Assembly (NCBI RefSeq): GCF_001434295.1
Contig: NZ_AZFA01000015.1
Location: 1-56,253, forward strand
Direction: 5' to 3'
From: Companilactobacillus versmoldensis DSM 14857 = KCTC 3814
GTDB taxonomy: Bacteria > Bacillota > Bacilli > Lactobacillales > Lactobacillaceae
DNA length: 56,253 nt
Shown here: positions 1 through 8,541 of the stretch, one piece after another
How positions within the stretch are numbered: position 1 is the first letter of the stretch
How the letters are laid out: each line of letters begins with the position of its first letter
Translations under genes and position numbers: made by a program
The notes under the pieces: generated by a model
What the model saw: the letters and a program-made list of their open reading frames with translations, nothing else
Told to the model about the DNA's origin: nothing
Database searches by the model: none

Positions 1-75
1 ATTTGACTTAGAGCCAAATTATTGTACTAATCACTGATTTATAGTGGAAACGCGAATCAAACGGCAGCGAGCTCC
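1..75 (-). repeat. 3' half of the GAGCA/AGCGGA hairpin repeat (remnant)
   Basis: Just after the norB stop, the minus strand reads GTTAAGCGGA, then a GC-rich arm, then GCGTTTCC. This is the same order as the 3' halves of the complete hairpin elements at 14940-15048 and 39622-39870. The matching 5' half with GAGCATTAAC is not seen, so this is a partial copy. No terminator for norB is recognisable in these bases. Confidence 0.45.
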
Positions 76-85
76 GCTTAACGCT

Positions 86-2383
86 CTACTTAATATCATA
101 ATCAATCGGATCTAATTTATCAGATGACTTCTTCAAATTGAACATTGCCCGGAAGAAGATTACTAATAGTATTACGACTCCGGCGGTGAAGATGACGTCT
201 GGTACTGATCTGACGATCGTTAGGCCTCTGGTGATTGATTGCTGGTAGAAGCTGGCTTGTCTGGCGTGCCAATAACCGAACTCTAGAGCATCTTTCAACT
301 GTAGGAATCCTAATGGCATCAAAGTGATGAAGACCATTCCGGCTAATCCTACGTTCATGACGATACATGACCATTTGACCCATTTTTCAACTGACTTAGT
401 CCAGAATTCTGTCTTCGTCAAATGACGTGCTGCGTAGAGCATGATGGCGACTGAGAAGAATCCGTATACTCCGGCCATTGAACCGTGGGCATGGGCTGAA
501 GTCCATTGTGTTCCGTGTTCAAAGTAGTTGATAGCAGGTGCATTGATCAACCAGCCAAGTGCACCAGCACCGACGGCATTCCATAGACCTGTTGAAACTA
601 AGAACATGAAGGTTCCCTTATAAGGGAAGTTCATCTTACTGTCTTTATAGACACGGTAGTGTGTATAAGCTTCCCAAACTAACAAGCAAAGAGGAATAAC
701 TTCCATAGCTGAGAAACATGCACCAAGTGCTAGCCAGATCGAGTGATCACCTTCCCAGAAGTAATGGTGACCCATTCCGACAACACCTGTACCAAGTAAT
801 AATATCAATTGGAAATATAGTGCTCTGATAGTAGATTTGATAGTCGTTAACTTCATATCGACCAGTAAGTATCCGATCAGGATAACGGCGAACGACTCGA
901 AGATTCCTTCTACCCATAGATGGACGATCCACCATCTCCAGTAATCAGCAAAGGTTACGTGGGAGTTAGGCAGGATGAAGAGTGATGCTAGATAGAACAA
1001 TGGAATAGCGATCGAACCACAAAGAAGTAGCGTCAATAGCACAGATCTGTCCTTGTTGACTTTCTTCTTGATGGCAGGTACAAATCCACGGCAAAGGATA
1101 ACGACCCAAAGCAACATACCAGCAATAAATAGCAATTGCCAGAATTTACCCATTTCGGCGTATTCCCAACCGTAGTGACCAAAAAGCCACCACTTGCCGT
1201 TGATGAAACCTGTGACTGAACCCCATTCACCGAGCATTGAACCACCGACAACGATGATCAAAGCCCAGAAGAGGATATCAACTAACAATCCTTGGTGTTT
1301 CGGCTCGTGCCCTAATACACGTGGTGTTATGTAGATACCGGTTGCTAACCAGGCTGTGGCGATCCAGAAGATAACCAATTGTAAATGCCACGTTTTCGCT
1401 AAGTTGAACGGCCAGATGTATTGTAACGGCAGGCCGAAGAATCCTTGCTCTACGTAGTAGTGAGACATTAACTCACCTAATAATACCTGAACTAAGAACA
1501 TCAGCATTACGACTAAGAAATACTTGGCAGCTTTTCTTTGCGATGGTGTGATCGGTTCTGAAGTCTTAATCTCACCCATCTTGCTGTAGGCTTCGGTGTA
1601 ATCCATATCGAAGGAGTACTTCTTGTAGTAGTAAATGACGATTCCGACACCGGCGACGAACAAGGCTACGGAAATAGCTGTCCAAAGCATGGCGTCACTG
1701 GTCATGACATTCCCGGCGTCCAGGTCGTATGGCCAGTTATTAGTATATGAATATGTTTGATGTGGACGGTTGGTTGATGACAACCAAGCTCCCCAGAAGA
1801 AGAAATATGTCAATTGATCGATCTTGTTACCGTGATGCATGAAATCATCGGTATTGTTTCTGATCATATTTTCCGGCATACCGGCTTCTTTTGGATTGTT
1901 GTGGAACTCTTCACGATAGTACTTCGTTAAATGATTGAGTCCGGCAACTTGTGCTTTAGTCAAGACTAACTGGTCTTTCGACGCATTATAGCGATTGACT
2001 CGGATTTCTTTCTGGACTTTACCCTTGATACCAGATTTTTGCTCGGTATTCAATTGGTTCCAGTTTTGATTGAAATCCTTTTGTGCATAATATCTGTTCA
2101 TACCTTGTAGATAGATATGTAAAGATTGTGCAGTGTAATCAGGTCCGAAATAAGTACCATTCCCTAAGTAGGTACCATAGTCGGTCAAACCATACTTTTC
2201 ATATACGGCTTGTCCTGATATCAATTGTTGCTTGGTAACGACAGTCGTTCCCTGCTCATTAACGATCTTTGAAGGACGTGGAGCTTCATTTTTGAAGATC
2301 AATAATCCCCCAAGAATCAGAATTGTGAAAGCAACGACTAGCGTCCAAATCAAAATTTTGTTCAGCTTTTTATAAGACGTCAA
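86..2383 (-). CDS. norB: quinol-dependent nitric oxide reductase (qNOR), cbb3-oxidase superfamily
   Basis: Reduces two NO to N2O with electrons from quinol, at the cytoplasmic membrane; in a fermentative lactic acid bacterium the likely role is NO detoxification. The 765-residue length fits single-subunit qNOR. After one N-terminal membrane span comes the cytochrome-c-like but haem-less domain with the family pattern GNGTYFGPDYTA (about residues 70-90). A 12-14-span haem-copper-oxidase-like core follows, with metal-ligand histidines in KTWHLQ (about 330), HLWVEG (about 488), HHYFWEG (about 540) and HAHGSMAG (about 630). The start is TTG, chosen because GAGGGG lies 8 nt upstream. It begins only 14 nt after the regulator stop, so the two are probably one transcript. 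Confidence 0.93.
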   Translation of the reverse strand: MTSYKKLNKILIWTLVVAFTILILGGLLIFKNEAPRPSKIVNEQGTTVVTKQQLISGQAVYEKYGLTDYGTYLGNGTYFGPDYTAQSLHIYLQGMNRYYAQKDFNQNWNQLNTEQKSGIKGKVQKEIRVNRYNASKDQLVLTKAQVAGLNHLTKYYREEFHNNPKEAGMPENMIRNNTDDFMHHGNKIDQLTYFFFWGAWLSSTNRPHQTYSYTNNWPYDLDAGNVMTSDAMLWTAISVALFVAGVGIVIYYYKKYSFDMDYTEAYSKMGEIKTSEPITPSQRKAAKYFLVVMLMFLVQVLLGELMSHYYVEQGFFGLPLQYIWPFNLAKTWHLQLVIFWIATAWLATGIYITPRVLGHEPKHQGLLVDILFWALIIVVGGSMLGEWGSVTGFINGKWWLFGHYGWEYAEMGKFWQLLFIAGMLLWVVILCRGFVPAIKKKVNKDRSVLLTLLLCGSIAIPLFYLASLFILPNSHVTFADYWRWWIVHLWVEGIFESFAVILIGYLLVDMKLTTIKSTIRALYFQLILLLGTGVVGMGHHYFWEGDHSIWLALGACFSAMEVIPLCLLVWEAYTHYRVYKDSKMNFPYKGTFMFLVSTGLWNAVGAGALGWLINAPAINYFEHGTQWTSAHAHGSMAGVYGFFSVAIMLYAARHLTKTEFWTKSVEKWVKWSCIVMNVGLAGMVFITLMPLGFLQLKDALEFGYWHARQASFYQQSITRGLTIVRSVPDVIFTAGVVILLVIFFRAMFNLKKSSDKLDPIDYDIK

Positions 2384-2397
2384 TTTAATCCCCTCGT

Positions 2398-3258
2398 TTA
2401 CTTACAGTCTTCAATCAGCTTACGTATTTTTTTTAGTTCGTTGTCATTATGATTAAATTCTGAGAAAACTTCAGCTTTGTTTAAGAGGTTCAAAACTAAG
2501 TCACTATGTCCATTCAATTCGCATTCGTTGACTGCTAATTGCTGGTAGATCCTGGCAATGTAGTAGGTCACATGATTATCTTCACAGACCTTAACTCCAT
2601 AACGCAATAATGCATTAGCGGTCTCGAATTCGCGCCGATTTGAGTAGTAAATGGCACAATAGAAAATAATGTTGATGTAACGCCAAATCTTCGTTACATC
2701 ATCGATTGGCATACCGTAAATATCGTTAAATACTTTGCTAAAGTAATATTCGCTCTTATCATCATCACTTTGCTGTGCATATACCATTCCTAAGCCCACA
2801 AAAGCCAAGAATGTAAAAATGGTTTCCCCTTTTGGATCTAAAACAGCAATAATCTGATTAAAATCAAAGACAGCTTCCAATAGATCTCCATCATCGAGAA
2901 CATTCAAGTAACCTTGCAAATAGTAATATTGCATGGTTGCTTGTTTGTCATCCTTTAGTGAATCTAATTCGATGCTATTTAAAATCTTCCATGAATTTTG
3001 ATAATCACTAATAATGAGATTGAATTCAGCTGTGTTCATCATCTTCACTAACTTTTTCGAACCATTACCATTGATACCGATAATTTCATCTAAAGCTATG
3101 CCAAGACGGTTACACAACTGGATCAAAATTTTCATTGATGGAATTTTACCATTATTTTCAAACTTGCTAAGAGTAGCTTGGGTACAAACCCCTTTACTCA
3201 ATTCCTTTTGTGATAGCCCCATTTCTTTTCTCTTATCGACAAAAGACTGAATATTCAT
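2398..3258 (-). CDS. XRE-type regulator with TPR-like C-terminal domain (Rgg/PlcR-like)
   Basis: A 286-residue cytoplasmic DNA-binding protein. Residues 1-60 form an HTH_3 domain (GLSQKELSKGVCTQATLSKFE), and the rest is helical and TPR-like, as in Rgg, PlcR and MutR regulators whose C-terminal domain binds a peptide or another ligand. It is the first gene of a likely operon with the NO reductase (14-nt gap), so it may control that gene, but the signal is unknown. I see no small hydrophobic pheromone ORF beside it. The ATG start has a GGGGTGG site upstream. The family call is firm; the regulatory role is inferred from position. Confidence 0.85.
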   Translation of the reverse strand: MNIQSFVDKRKEMGLSQKELSKGVCTQATLSKFENNGKIPSMKILIQLCNRLGIALDEIIGINGNGSKKLVKMMNTAEFNLIISDYQNSWKILNSIELDSLKDDKQATMQYYYLQGYLNVLDDGDLLEAVFDFNQIIAVLDPKGETIFTFLAFVGLGMVYAQQSDDDKSEYYFSKVFNDIYGMPIDDVTKIWRYINIIFYCAIYYSNRREFETANALLRYGVKVCEDNHVTYYIARIYQQLAVNECELNGHSDLVLNLLNKAEVFSEFNHNDNELKKIRKLIEDCK

Positions 3259-3620
3259 GTGGTGACCACCCCTGTATCATAATTATTTCGTTACAAACTA
3301 AATTATATACTTTTATTATCCTCCTTTGTATAGCCATACAAACAATTCTAATAGCTGATTTCTATACTAGTCTAGTATCATTGCCGAGATTTGTAAATAA
3401 CCATTTTATATATAAAATATTCCCATTTTATATACATTGTGAAATTTTATTTGTGAAGTTGATTTGGACTTCTCTGTAAGGGTTTACAGACAACCGATTG
3501 CACAATCTCACAAAGGTATTCAAAGTTTGTGAAATTCTCCCGCTATATCTCAAATGTGACCCATCTTTCAATGATTTTTTTAATAAAAAAATTTAAATAT
3601 AGCGTTATGGAATATAAATC
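3259..3620 (-). promoter_or_regulatory. regulatory region upstream of the regulator-norB operon
   Basis: There is no gene in these 360 AT-rich bases. A perfect palindrome ATACTAG-T-CTAGTAT lies at 3364-3378. Direct copies of CCATTTTATATA at 3401 and 3423 are spaced 22 bp, two helical turns. TTGTGA-type half sites lie at 3438 and 3450; TCACAAA at 3508 and TTTGTGA at 3526 face each other; GATTGCACAATC lies at 3496-3507. The repeats suggest binding of the adjacent regulator and perhaps a CRP/FNR-type factor; that is inference. Confidence 0.5.
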
Positions 3621-3654
3621 TAAAAAAAAAAGCTGATCTCTTACAAGATTCAGC
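3621..3654 (-). terminator. intrinsic terminator after opuAC
   Basis: On the minus strand GCTGA...TCAGC forms a stem with an inner CT/AG pair, directly followed by a run of about nine T. It lies 11 nt beyond the opuAC stop. Confidence 0.8.
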
Positions 3655-3665
3655 TTCCTTAATTA

Positions 3666-4571
3666 CTATTTATTTTTCAAATCGTCGATCGTATTGATCT
3701 TGTGCATGTATTGTGGAACTACAATACCAACTTTTGCACCCTTCAAACTTGGACCGAGATCTTCATATTGACCCTTGTAATCTTTAGCAAATTTAGCGGC
3801 AGTCTTAGGTAACCAAGCACTAACTTGAGCATCAGCTGCTCCAGTTGCGATAGAAGCCCAAACTGGCTGCATTTCCATTGATTGGATCGTTACTTTATAG
3901 CCTTGATTTCTAAGAACCTGGGCAATAACGTTAGTTGATGCAATCTCAGAGTCCCAAGCAACGTAAGTCAACTTAAGCTTATCACCATGAACCTTTTTAA
4001 CACCTTTAGTCCATTCGTTAACCATCTTAGGATTCTTCTTGATCCATTGCTTAGCAGCTTTATTAGGATCCATACCACCATTGACCTTCAACATAACTGA
4101 AGACATCTGTTTAGCATTCCAATGGAAGTTATCCAAAATTTCATAAGCTTCAGGCTTATCTTTCTTCAAACCTTTACGAACAACGGTATCGATGTGTTCA
4201 GCTTGTCCAAAGACGTTTTTAGGATCTTTTAAGAATTTAAGTTTATATTTAGTAAACATCCAATGTGGTTGCCATCCAGTAATGACGATTGGTTGTTTGT
4301 TCTTATAAGCTTTATCAAGTGTACTTGTCATGGCAGCTGTTGAACTAGGTTGCAATTGCCATTTTTGCTTTTCAAGGCCATAACTCTTTAAAGCAGTTTG
4401 TGTTGAGGCCATTACACCAGCACCGGCATCAACACCAGTGATTGTGTAATTAACCTGTGGTCCCAATTTTTCTTTGCTATTATATGGGGCTGTTTGTGAA
4501 CTACACGAGGCAATAATTGGGATCAACAAGATGAGTAATAGGGACAGGCCTATTAGTTTTTTGTTTTTCAA
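3666..4571 (-). CDS. opuAC: glycine betaine ABC transporter, substrate-binding lipoprotein
   Basis: Captures glycine betaine or related compatible solutes outside the membrane and hands them to OpuAB/OpuAA for osmoprotection. The 301-residue protein starts with a lipoprotein signal (charged MKNKKL, hydrophobic core, lipobox IASC at about residues 20-23), followed by the OpuAC/ProX-like fold with aromatic residues typical of the betaine cage (GWQPHWMF, about residues 100-107). It is the last gene of opuAA-AB-AC, 10 nt after opuAB, and is followed by a terminator. The start is TTG, supported by GGAGGG 7 nt upstream. Choline or carnitine are possible alternative substrates. Confidence 0.9.
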   Translation of the reverse strand: MKNKKLIGLSLLLILLIPIIASCSSQTAPYNSKEKLGPQVNYTITGVDAGAGVMASTQTALKSYGLEKQKWQLQPSSTAAMTSTLDKAYKNKQPIVITGWQPHWMFTKYKLKFLKDPKNVFGQAEHIDTVVRKGLKKDKPEAYEILDNFHWNAKQMSSVMLKVNGGMDPNKAAKQWIKKNPKMVNEWTKGVKKVHGDKLKLTYVAWDSEIASTNVIAQVLRNQGYKVTIQSMEMQPVWASIATGAADAQVSAWLPKTAAKFAKDYKGQYEDLGPSLKGAKVGIVVPQYMHKINTIDDLKNK

Positions 4572-4581
4572 AAAATCCCTC

Positions 4582-5433
4582 CTAACCTTGCTTACGTGAT
4601 CTAGTTAATGATTGTGTCAATCTATCAAGGATAATTGCCAAGATAACGATTGCCAAACCAGCAGCAAAACCATTACCAGCATCATTACGGCCAACGGCGA
4701 AGTAAACTTTAGTACCTAAGCCCATAGCACCGATCATTGATGCAATAACAACCATTGATAGTGAAAGCATCATACTTTGGTTAACACCAGCCATCAAACT
4801 AGTCTTAGCAAGTGGTAATTCAACTTTAAATAACTTCTGCCATTCAGTCGAACCGAATGAGTCAGCAGCTTCGATCAATTCATCAGGAACCTCACGAATA
4901 CCCATGTTAGTCATTCTAACTGTTGGAGGCATTGCGAAGATAACTGAGGCAACGATACCAGGAACCATCCCAATACCGAACAATGCAACAGCAGGAATCA
5001 AATAAACAAAGGCTGGCATTGTCTGCATGAAGTCTAGGATCGGCTTCAAGATAATTTCAGCGATATTACTTTTAGCCATCAAAATACCTAATGGAATACC
5101 TATGACTAAGGCAATCAAACTAGATGTCAAAACCAATGACAAAGTTTGTGTCATATCACGCCAATAGTCTAAGTTCCAAATTAGGATGAGACCTAGGAGT
5201 TCGAACACCAAAAGGGTCCAATTTTGTTCATGACGGTTAACATAAAATGTCAAAGCCACCACGATCAAGATGAATAACCAAATTGGTAAGAGATCGAAGA
5301 CCCATTGAAAGGCACTATTGATTGAACCAATAAAGTTAGTGACGGCATTGAAAAATCCAGTGAACTGAACTAGCCAATCAACAAACGCATCGATCCAATG
5401 TGCCAATGGTAATTGCGGGATATTAGTCAACAT
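4582..5433 (-). CDS. opuAB: glycine betaine ABC transporter, permease
   Basis: Membrane channel of the betaine importer. The 283 residues contain about seven hydrophobic spans and a binding-protein-dependent permease domain, with the EAA-type loop near residue 190 (REVPDELIEAADSFG). It lies between the ATPase and binding-protein genes. Its ATG overlaps the end of opuAA by 11 nt, which suggests translational coupling, and GAGGTG precedes the start. This ATPase-permease-binding protein order matches Bacillus opuA and Listeria gbu. Confidence 0.92.
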   Translation of the reverse strand: MLTNIPQLPLAHWIDAFVDWLVQFTGFFNAVTNFIGSINSAFQWVFDLLPIWLFILIVVALTFYVNRHEQNWTLLVFELLGLILIWNLDYWRDMTQTLSLVLTSSLIALVIGIPLGILMAKSNIAEIILKPILDFMQTMPAFVYLIPAVALFGIGMVPGIVASVIFAMPPTVRMTNMGIREVPDELIEAADSFGSTEWQKLFKVELPLAKTSLMAGVNQSMMLSLSMVVIASMIGAMGLGTKVYFAVGRNDAGNGFAAGLAIVILAIILDRLTQSLTRSRKQG

Positions 5434-6622
5434 CTTTCACCTCATTTCCTGCAAGTGCACCTAGAACGGCACCACGAACGATAATTCCAAGCAACTGCTT
5501 CTTGTCGTTAGTAACGGCAATCGGAATACCAGTTTGCGAAATATCATCCATCAATTCTGAGATAGGTTTATCTTCTTGTGTCGTTGGTACATCAGATTTA
5601 ACAACAGAACGTAAATCACTACTATTGTTACGGATCAAACTGATGACATCATTGGCATCGACGATACCAACTAAATGACGAGAATTATCAATTACATAAG
5701 CAGTTGAAACTTCGTTATTTCTCATCCGTTTGATAGTCAATCTTGGACCAGCCTTATCGATATTGATAGTTACAGGTCTAATCATAACGTTACCAGCAGT
5801 CAAGACCTTACTACGATCAACGTTTTCGATGAAGTTTTCAACATATTCGTTAGCTGGATGTGTCAAAATATCTTCTGGTTTTCCGGTTTGAACGACTTCA
5901 CCATCACGCATGATCATGATTCGATCACCGAGCTTCAAAGCTTCATTCAAATCGTGAGAAATGAAAATGATTGTTTTATGCATTTTCTCTTGCAAATCGA
6001 GCAATTGATCTTGCATATCAGTTCTATTCAATGGATCAAGTGCTGAGAAAGCCTCATCCATTAATAGAATTTGTGGGTCGTTAGCCAAAGCTCTGGCTAA
6101 ACCGACACGCTGTTGCATACCACCTGATAATTGTGCTGGATACTCATCATCATATCCGGTGATACCTACTTGTTCGAGTGCTGTTTTGGCTTTTTCTTCA
6201 CGTGTCGTTTTATCGACACCCTGTATTTCCAAACCATAGTCAGCATTTTCTAGTACGGTCCGATTTGGCAATAGACCAAAGTTTTGGAAAACCATACTCA
6301 TTTTCTTTCGTCTTACTTCTCGAAGATGGTTCTTGTCCATCTCCATAAGATTCTCCCCATCAATCAAAACCTCACCATCAGTGGGTTCGATCAAACGGTT
6401 GATCATTCGGATCAATGTTGATTTACCACTACCGGAAAGACCCATGATGACGAAAATCTCCCCATCGTTGATCTTGAAATTTGCTTGATCAACACCGACG
6501 GTTGCTCCGGCTTCTTTGAGAATTTCAGCTTTGGATTTGCCCTCTTGGATCAATTCCTTGGCTTTATTCACACGTCTACCAAAAATCTTAGTTAAATTTT
6601 TAACTTCAACTTTAACAGCCAT
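5423..6622 (-). CDS. opuAA: glycine betaine ABC transporter, ATPase with tandem CBS domains
   Basis: Drives betaine uptake by ATP hydrolysis. The 399 residues show Walker A GLSGSGKST (61-69), signature LSGGMQQR (165-172), Walker B ILLMDE (185-190) and the H-loop ISHD near 222. Two CBS domains fill residues of about 270-390; in related OpuA transporters this region senses ionic strength and binds c-di-AMP (family knowledge). It is the first gene of the operon. The ATG has GGAGG 8 nt upstream. The leader carries a terminator-like hairpin ending about 15 nt before that site, so expression may depend on read-through. Confidence 0.93.
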   Translation of the reverse strand: MAVKVEVKNLTKIFGRRVNKAKELIQEGKSKAEILKEAGATVGVDQANFKINDGEIFVIMGLSGSGKSTLIRMINRLIEPTDGEVLIDGENLMEMDKNHLREVRRKKMSMVFQNFGLLPNRTVLENADYGLEIQGVDKTTREEKAKTALEQVGITGYDDEYPAQLSGGMQQRVGLARALANDPQILLMDEAFSALDPLNRTDMQDQLLDLQEKMHKTIIFISHDLNEALKLGDRIMIMRDGEVVQTGKPEDILTHPANEYVENFIENVDRSKVLTAGNVMIRPVTINIDKAGPRLTIKRMRNNEVSTAYVIDNSRHLVGIVDANDVISLIRNNSSDLRSVVKSDVPTTQEDKPISELMDDISQTGIPIAVTNDKKQLLGIIVRGAVLGALAGNEVKDVD

Positions 6623-6643
6623 TTAATCCTCCATTCTTGGAAA

Positions 6644-6701
6644 TAAAAAAAGCAATTACTTATCGAACGTATCGAACATAAATAACCGCAATTGCTTATA
6701 T
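6644..6701 (-). terminator. attenuator-like terminator in the opuA leader
   Basis: On the minus strand AAGCAATTGC pairs with GTAATTGCTT (one G-U) around an inner TTAT/ATAA pair and a loop containing GTTCGATAC twice. A run of seven T follows. It sits between any opuA promoter and the opuAA ribosome site, downstream of the dlt-side terminator, so it cannot be the end of another gene on this strand. Confidence 0.6.
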
Positions 6702-6728
6702 ACCTTAACAAATATTTTTTTTTCATTC

Positions 6729-6790
6729 AAACGACACGCCCGGGATTGACTCTCAAACAGCCCATTTAGCAGTCCTCAGGGTTAATATAA
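6729..6790 (-). promoter_or_regulatory. GC-rich block in the opuA leader, possible structured RNA
   Basis: About 60 bases that are clearly richer in G+C than the AT-rich leader on both sides. On the minus strand they include CCTGAGGACTG, GGGCTGTTTGAGAGTC and CCCGGGCGTG. Position upstream of a terminator is typical of a riboswitch or attenuator sensor, but I do not recognise a known class. Confidence 0.35.
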
Positions 6791-6818
6791 CGCGATATTC
6801 AAAATCTTAATAAAAACT

Positions 6819-6842
6819 TTATAATTTTGAAATATTTGTCAT
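6819..6842 (-). CDS. possible 7-codon leader peptide of opuA
   Basis: A micro-ORF encoding MTNISKL. AAGGAG lies 7 nt before its ATG, a near-ideal ribosome site. It lies about 120 nt upstream of the attenuator-like hairpin on the same strand. It could be a leader peptide or chance; there is no family to compare. Confidence 0.35.
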   Translation of the reverse strand: MTNISKL

Positions 6843-6980
6843 AATTGGACTCCTTATTTGACTGGTCCCTCAAAAATATTTATTGATATTTGTAAGCGGT
6901 TCATTCCCATTGATTAGGTCTATTTTACGACATATCATGAGGAATTAATCAATTTTATGAAAATAATTTTAAAATACGTC

Positions 6981-7011
6981 AAAAAAGACGGACTCAAGTT
7001 CTGAGTCCGTC
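6981..7011 (-). terminator. intrinsic terminator after the dlt operon
   Basis: Perfect 10-bp stem GACGGACTCA / TGAGTCCGTC with a 5-nt loop, then TTTTTT on the minus strand, 12 nt after the dltD stop. Confidence 0.88.
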
Positions 7012-7023
7012 ATATTTTTTGAA

Positions 7024-8281
7024 TTATTTGAATTTTTTAGCTTTATTAGCCCATGAATTTGTCAGGAAATAGTTATCCATATGGTATTGGGTAGCCTTCG
7101 GATCAGCATGTTTGTCTCGATAATATGGGATCAACTTCTTATCGAGCATCAGCCAGCCCCGCCAGCCCATGTGAATGGTATCTTCAGCAATATAATTTGA
7201 ATTCTTAACAGTCGTTAAATCGACGACATCGTTGAAGCCTTGTTTATTGAGTTGATACTTGATCTTTCTGTCAAAATTGTCCAATGAACTTTGTGGCATC
7301 CCTGTGTATTCCATCCATTTCTTGTTGACTGGTTGGATTACGAATAGTACTTGAACGTGATTTTGCTTGAACATATAAAGCAAAGCTTCAAAGTCATTGT
7401 ATTCTGGTGAGTGCAGATAGTCAGCTTTAGTATGTGAATTAGCATACTGAGCGATCCGATGATTCAATTCTCTTCTATAGAAGGAGTCACCGATCTGCAG
7501 ATCATTTTCATGCGAGTGACGTTTTGCTAACTTAACAGCTAACTTATCAAGATGCTTGTAGTCGTATTTATTAGGTAATTGGTCAGCAGCTTTATTGATC
7601 CGTTTTTCGTGATCATTTAGAAAGGCCGAACCAAATAAGTAATCCTGACTTTGCAAACTTGATAAGGATCTCTCCAAGTAAAAACGTTCAAACCCAGTGA
7701 TCTTTTCTCCAGCGGCTATCCGTCTGATGGCATCATTTTCAATTGGTCCTTTGCTAATACCTAATTGAATGATCCGTTGAGCAATATATTCGTCAAGATA
7801 GCGATGATGCGGATTAGCTTTCAAAATAAACTCGTCAATTGCATCGGAGAAAAGTAGAACTTAAAGGCATCGCTACGAGCGCCTTTTTTGGTAAACCATT
7901 GCGGTGAAATAATAAAGACTGCTTTTTGGTTTCTTAAATTAGACATCCCACTGACGTTCATTGCTTGTGTCAATGAGGCGGTACCGGGATTCCCTAGTAA
8001 GAAAGGTTGATTTTTCCAGTGATACTTTTGTGCCATGGAAGATGGGTGGAACGGATCCATCCGGGAAAGTTCTGACGAACCAATAATAGGAATATAGTTT
8101 TCGTCTTCCGCGGTATTTTTGATAGCTTCACCCTTTAATACCCGAGCATCCAATGAAGTGCAGCTTGGTTAACCTTTTCTGGCGTGATATTTTTGAAGTT
8201 GATCGGCGTCCAGAGAAGAATTAAGAGCGCTGCAATCGCAACAATTACAGGTCCAAAAATCATCCACAGTTTTTTCTTCAT
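7024..8281 (-). pseudogene. dltD: dltD (D-alanyl transfer protein), broken by two 1-nt deletions
   Basis: DltD completes transfer of D-alanine from the DltC carrier to teichoic acid at the outer face of the membrane. The reading frame starts at the ATG at 8281 (MKKKLWMIFGPV, membrane anchor) and runs to a stop near 8131. The homologous protein continues in another frame from LDARVLKG (near 8153), then shifts again at about 7830 between FSPMQLTS and FILKANPHH. Restoring one base at each point gives 419 residues, the normal DltD length. The GSSE motif with its nucleophile serine is intact (IPIIGSSE), as is the SPQWF segment. The gene lies 3 nt after dltC. Either a real loss or sequencing errors. 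Confidence 0.85.
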
Positions 8282-8284
8282 AGT

Positions 8285-8530
8285 TTACTCTTCCAATTCT
8301 CCTACCCGATCAGCAATTTTATTGACTGTTGACCATTGGCTACGGTCAAATTCTGAAACTGGTACTTGAATATCAAATTTATCCTGTAATGCTACGAGCA
8401 CTTCAACTGTTGCCATTGAATCGAGAATACCATCCGCAAATAAATCTTCGTCTGCGTTAGTACCTACATCATCTAAACCTGTTACATCTTTAAGAATTTC
8501 AATAATTCCTTCTTTTACTTTTACGTCCAT
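8285..8530 (-). CDS. dltC: D-alanyl carrier protein
   Basis: Small acidic acyl-carrier-type protein (81 residues) that carries D-alanine as a thioester on 4'-phosphopantetheine. The prosthetic group attaches to Ser38 in the motif GILDSMATVE. It is loaded by DltA and delivers to the DltB/DltD membrane machinery. It lies 11 nt after dltB, with GGAG before its ATG, in the order dltX-A-B-C-D. Intact, in contrast to the next gene. Confidence 0.95.
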   Translation of the reverse strand: MDVKVKEGIIEILKDVTGLDDVGTNADEDLFADGILDSMATVEVLVALQDKFDIQVPVSEFDRSQWSTVNKIADRVGELEE

Positions 8531-8541
8531 AATTTTTCTCC

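Noticed and set aside
6600-6731. Minus-strand frame starting MKKKYLLRYIS over the opuA attenuator hairpin
   Set aside because: No Shine-Dalgarno before its ATG, and it runs out of frame into opuAA. Kept only the shorter ORF with AAGGAG.
6890-6903. cre site for CcpA in the opuA upstream region
   Set aside because: TGTAAGCGGTTCAT fits only the first half of the consensus well; too weak to list as a site.
6623-6980. c-di-AMP (ydaO) riboswitch upstream of opuA
   Set aside because: The GC-rich block does not show the ydaO landmarks I know, so I left it as unassigned.
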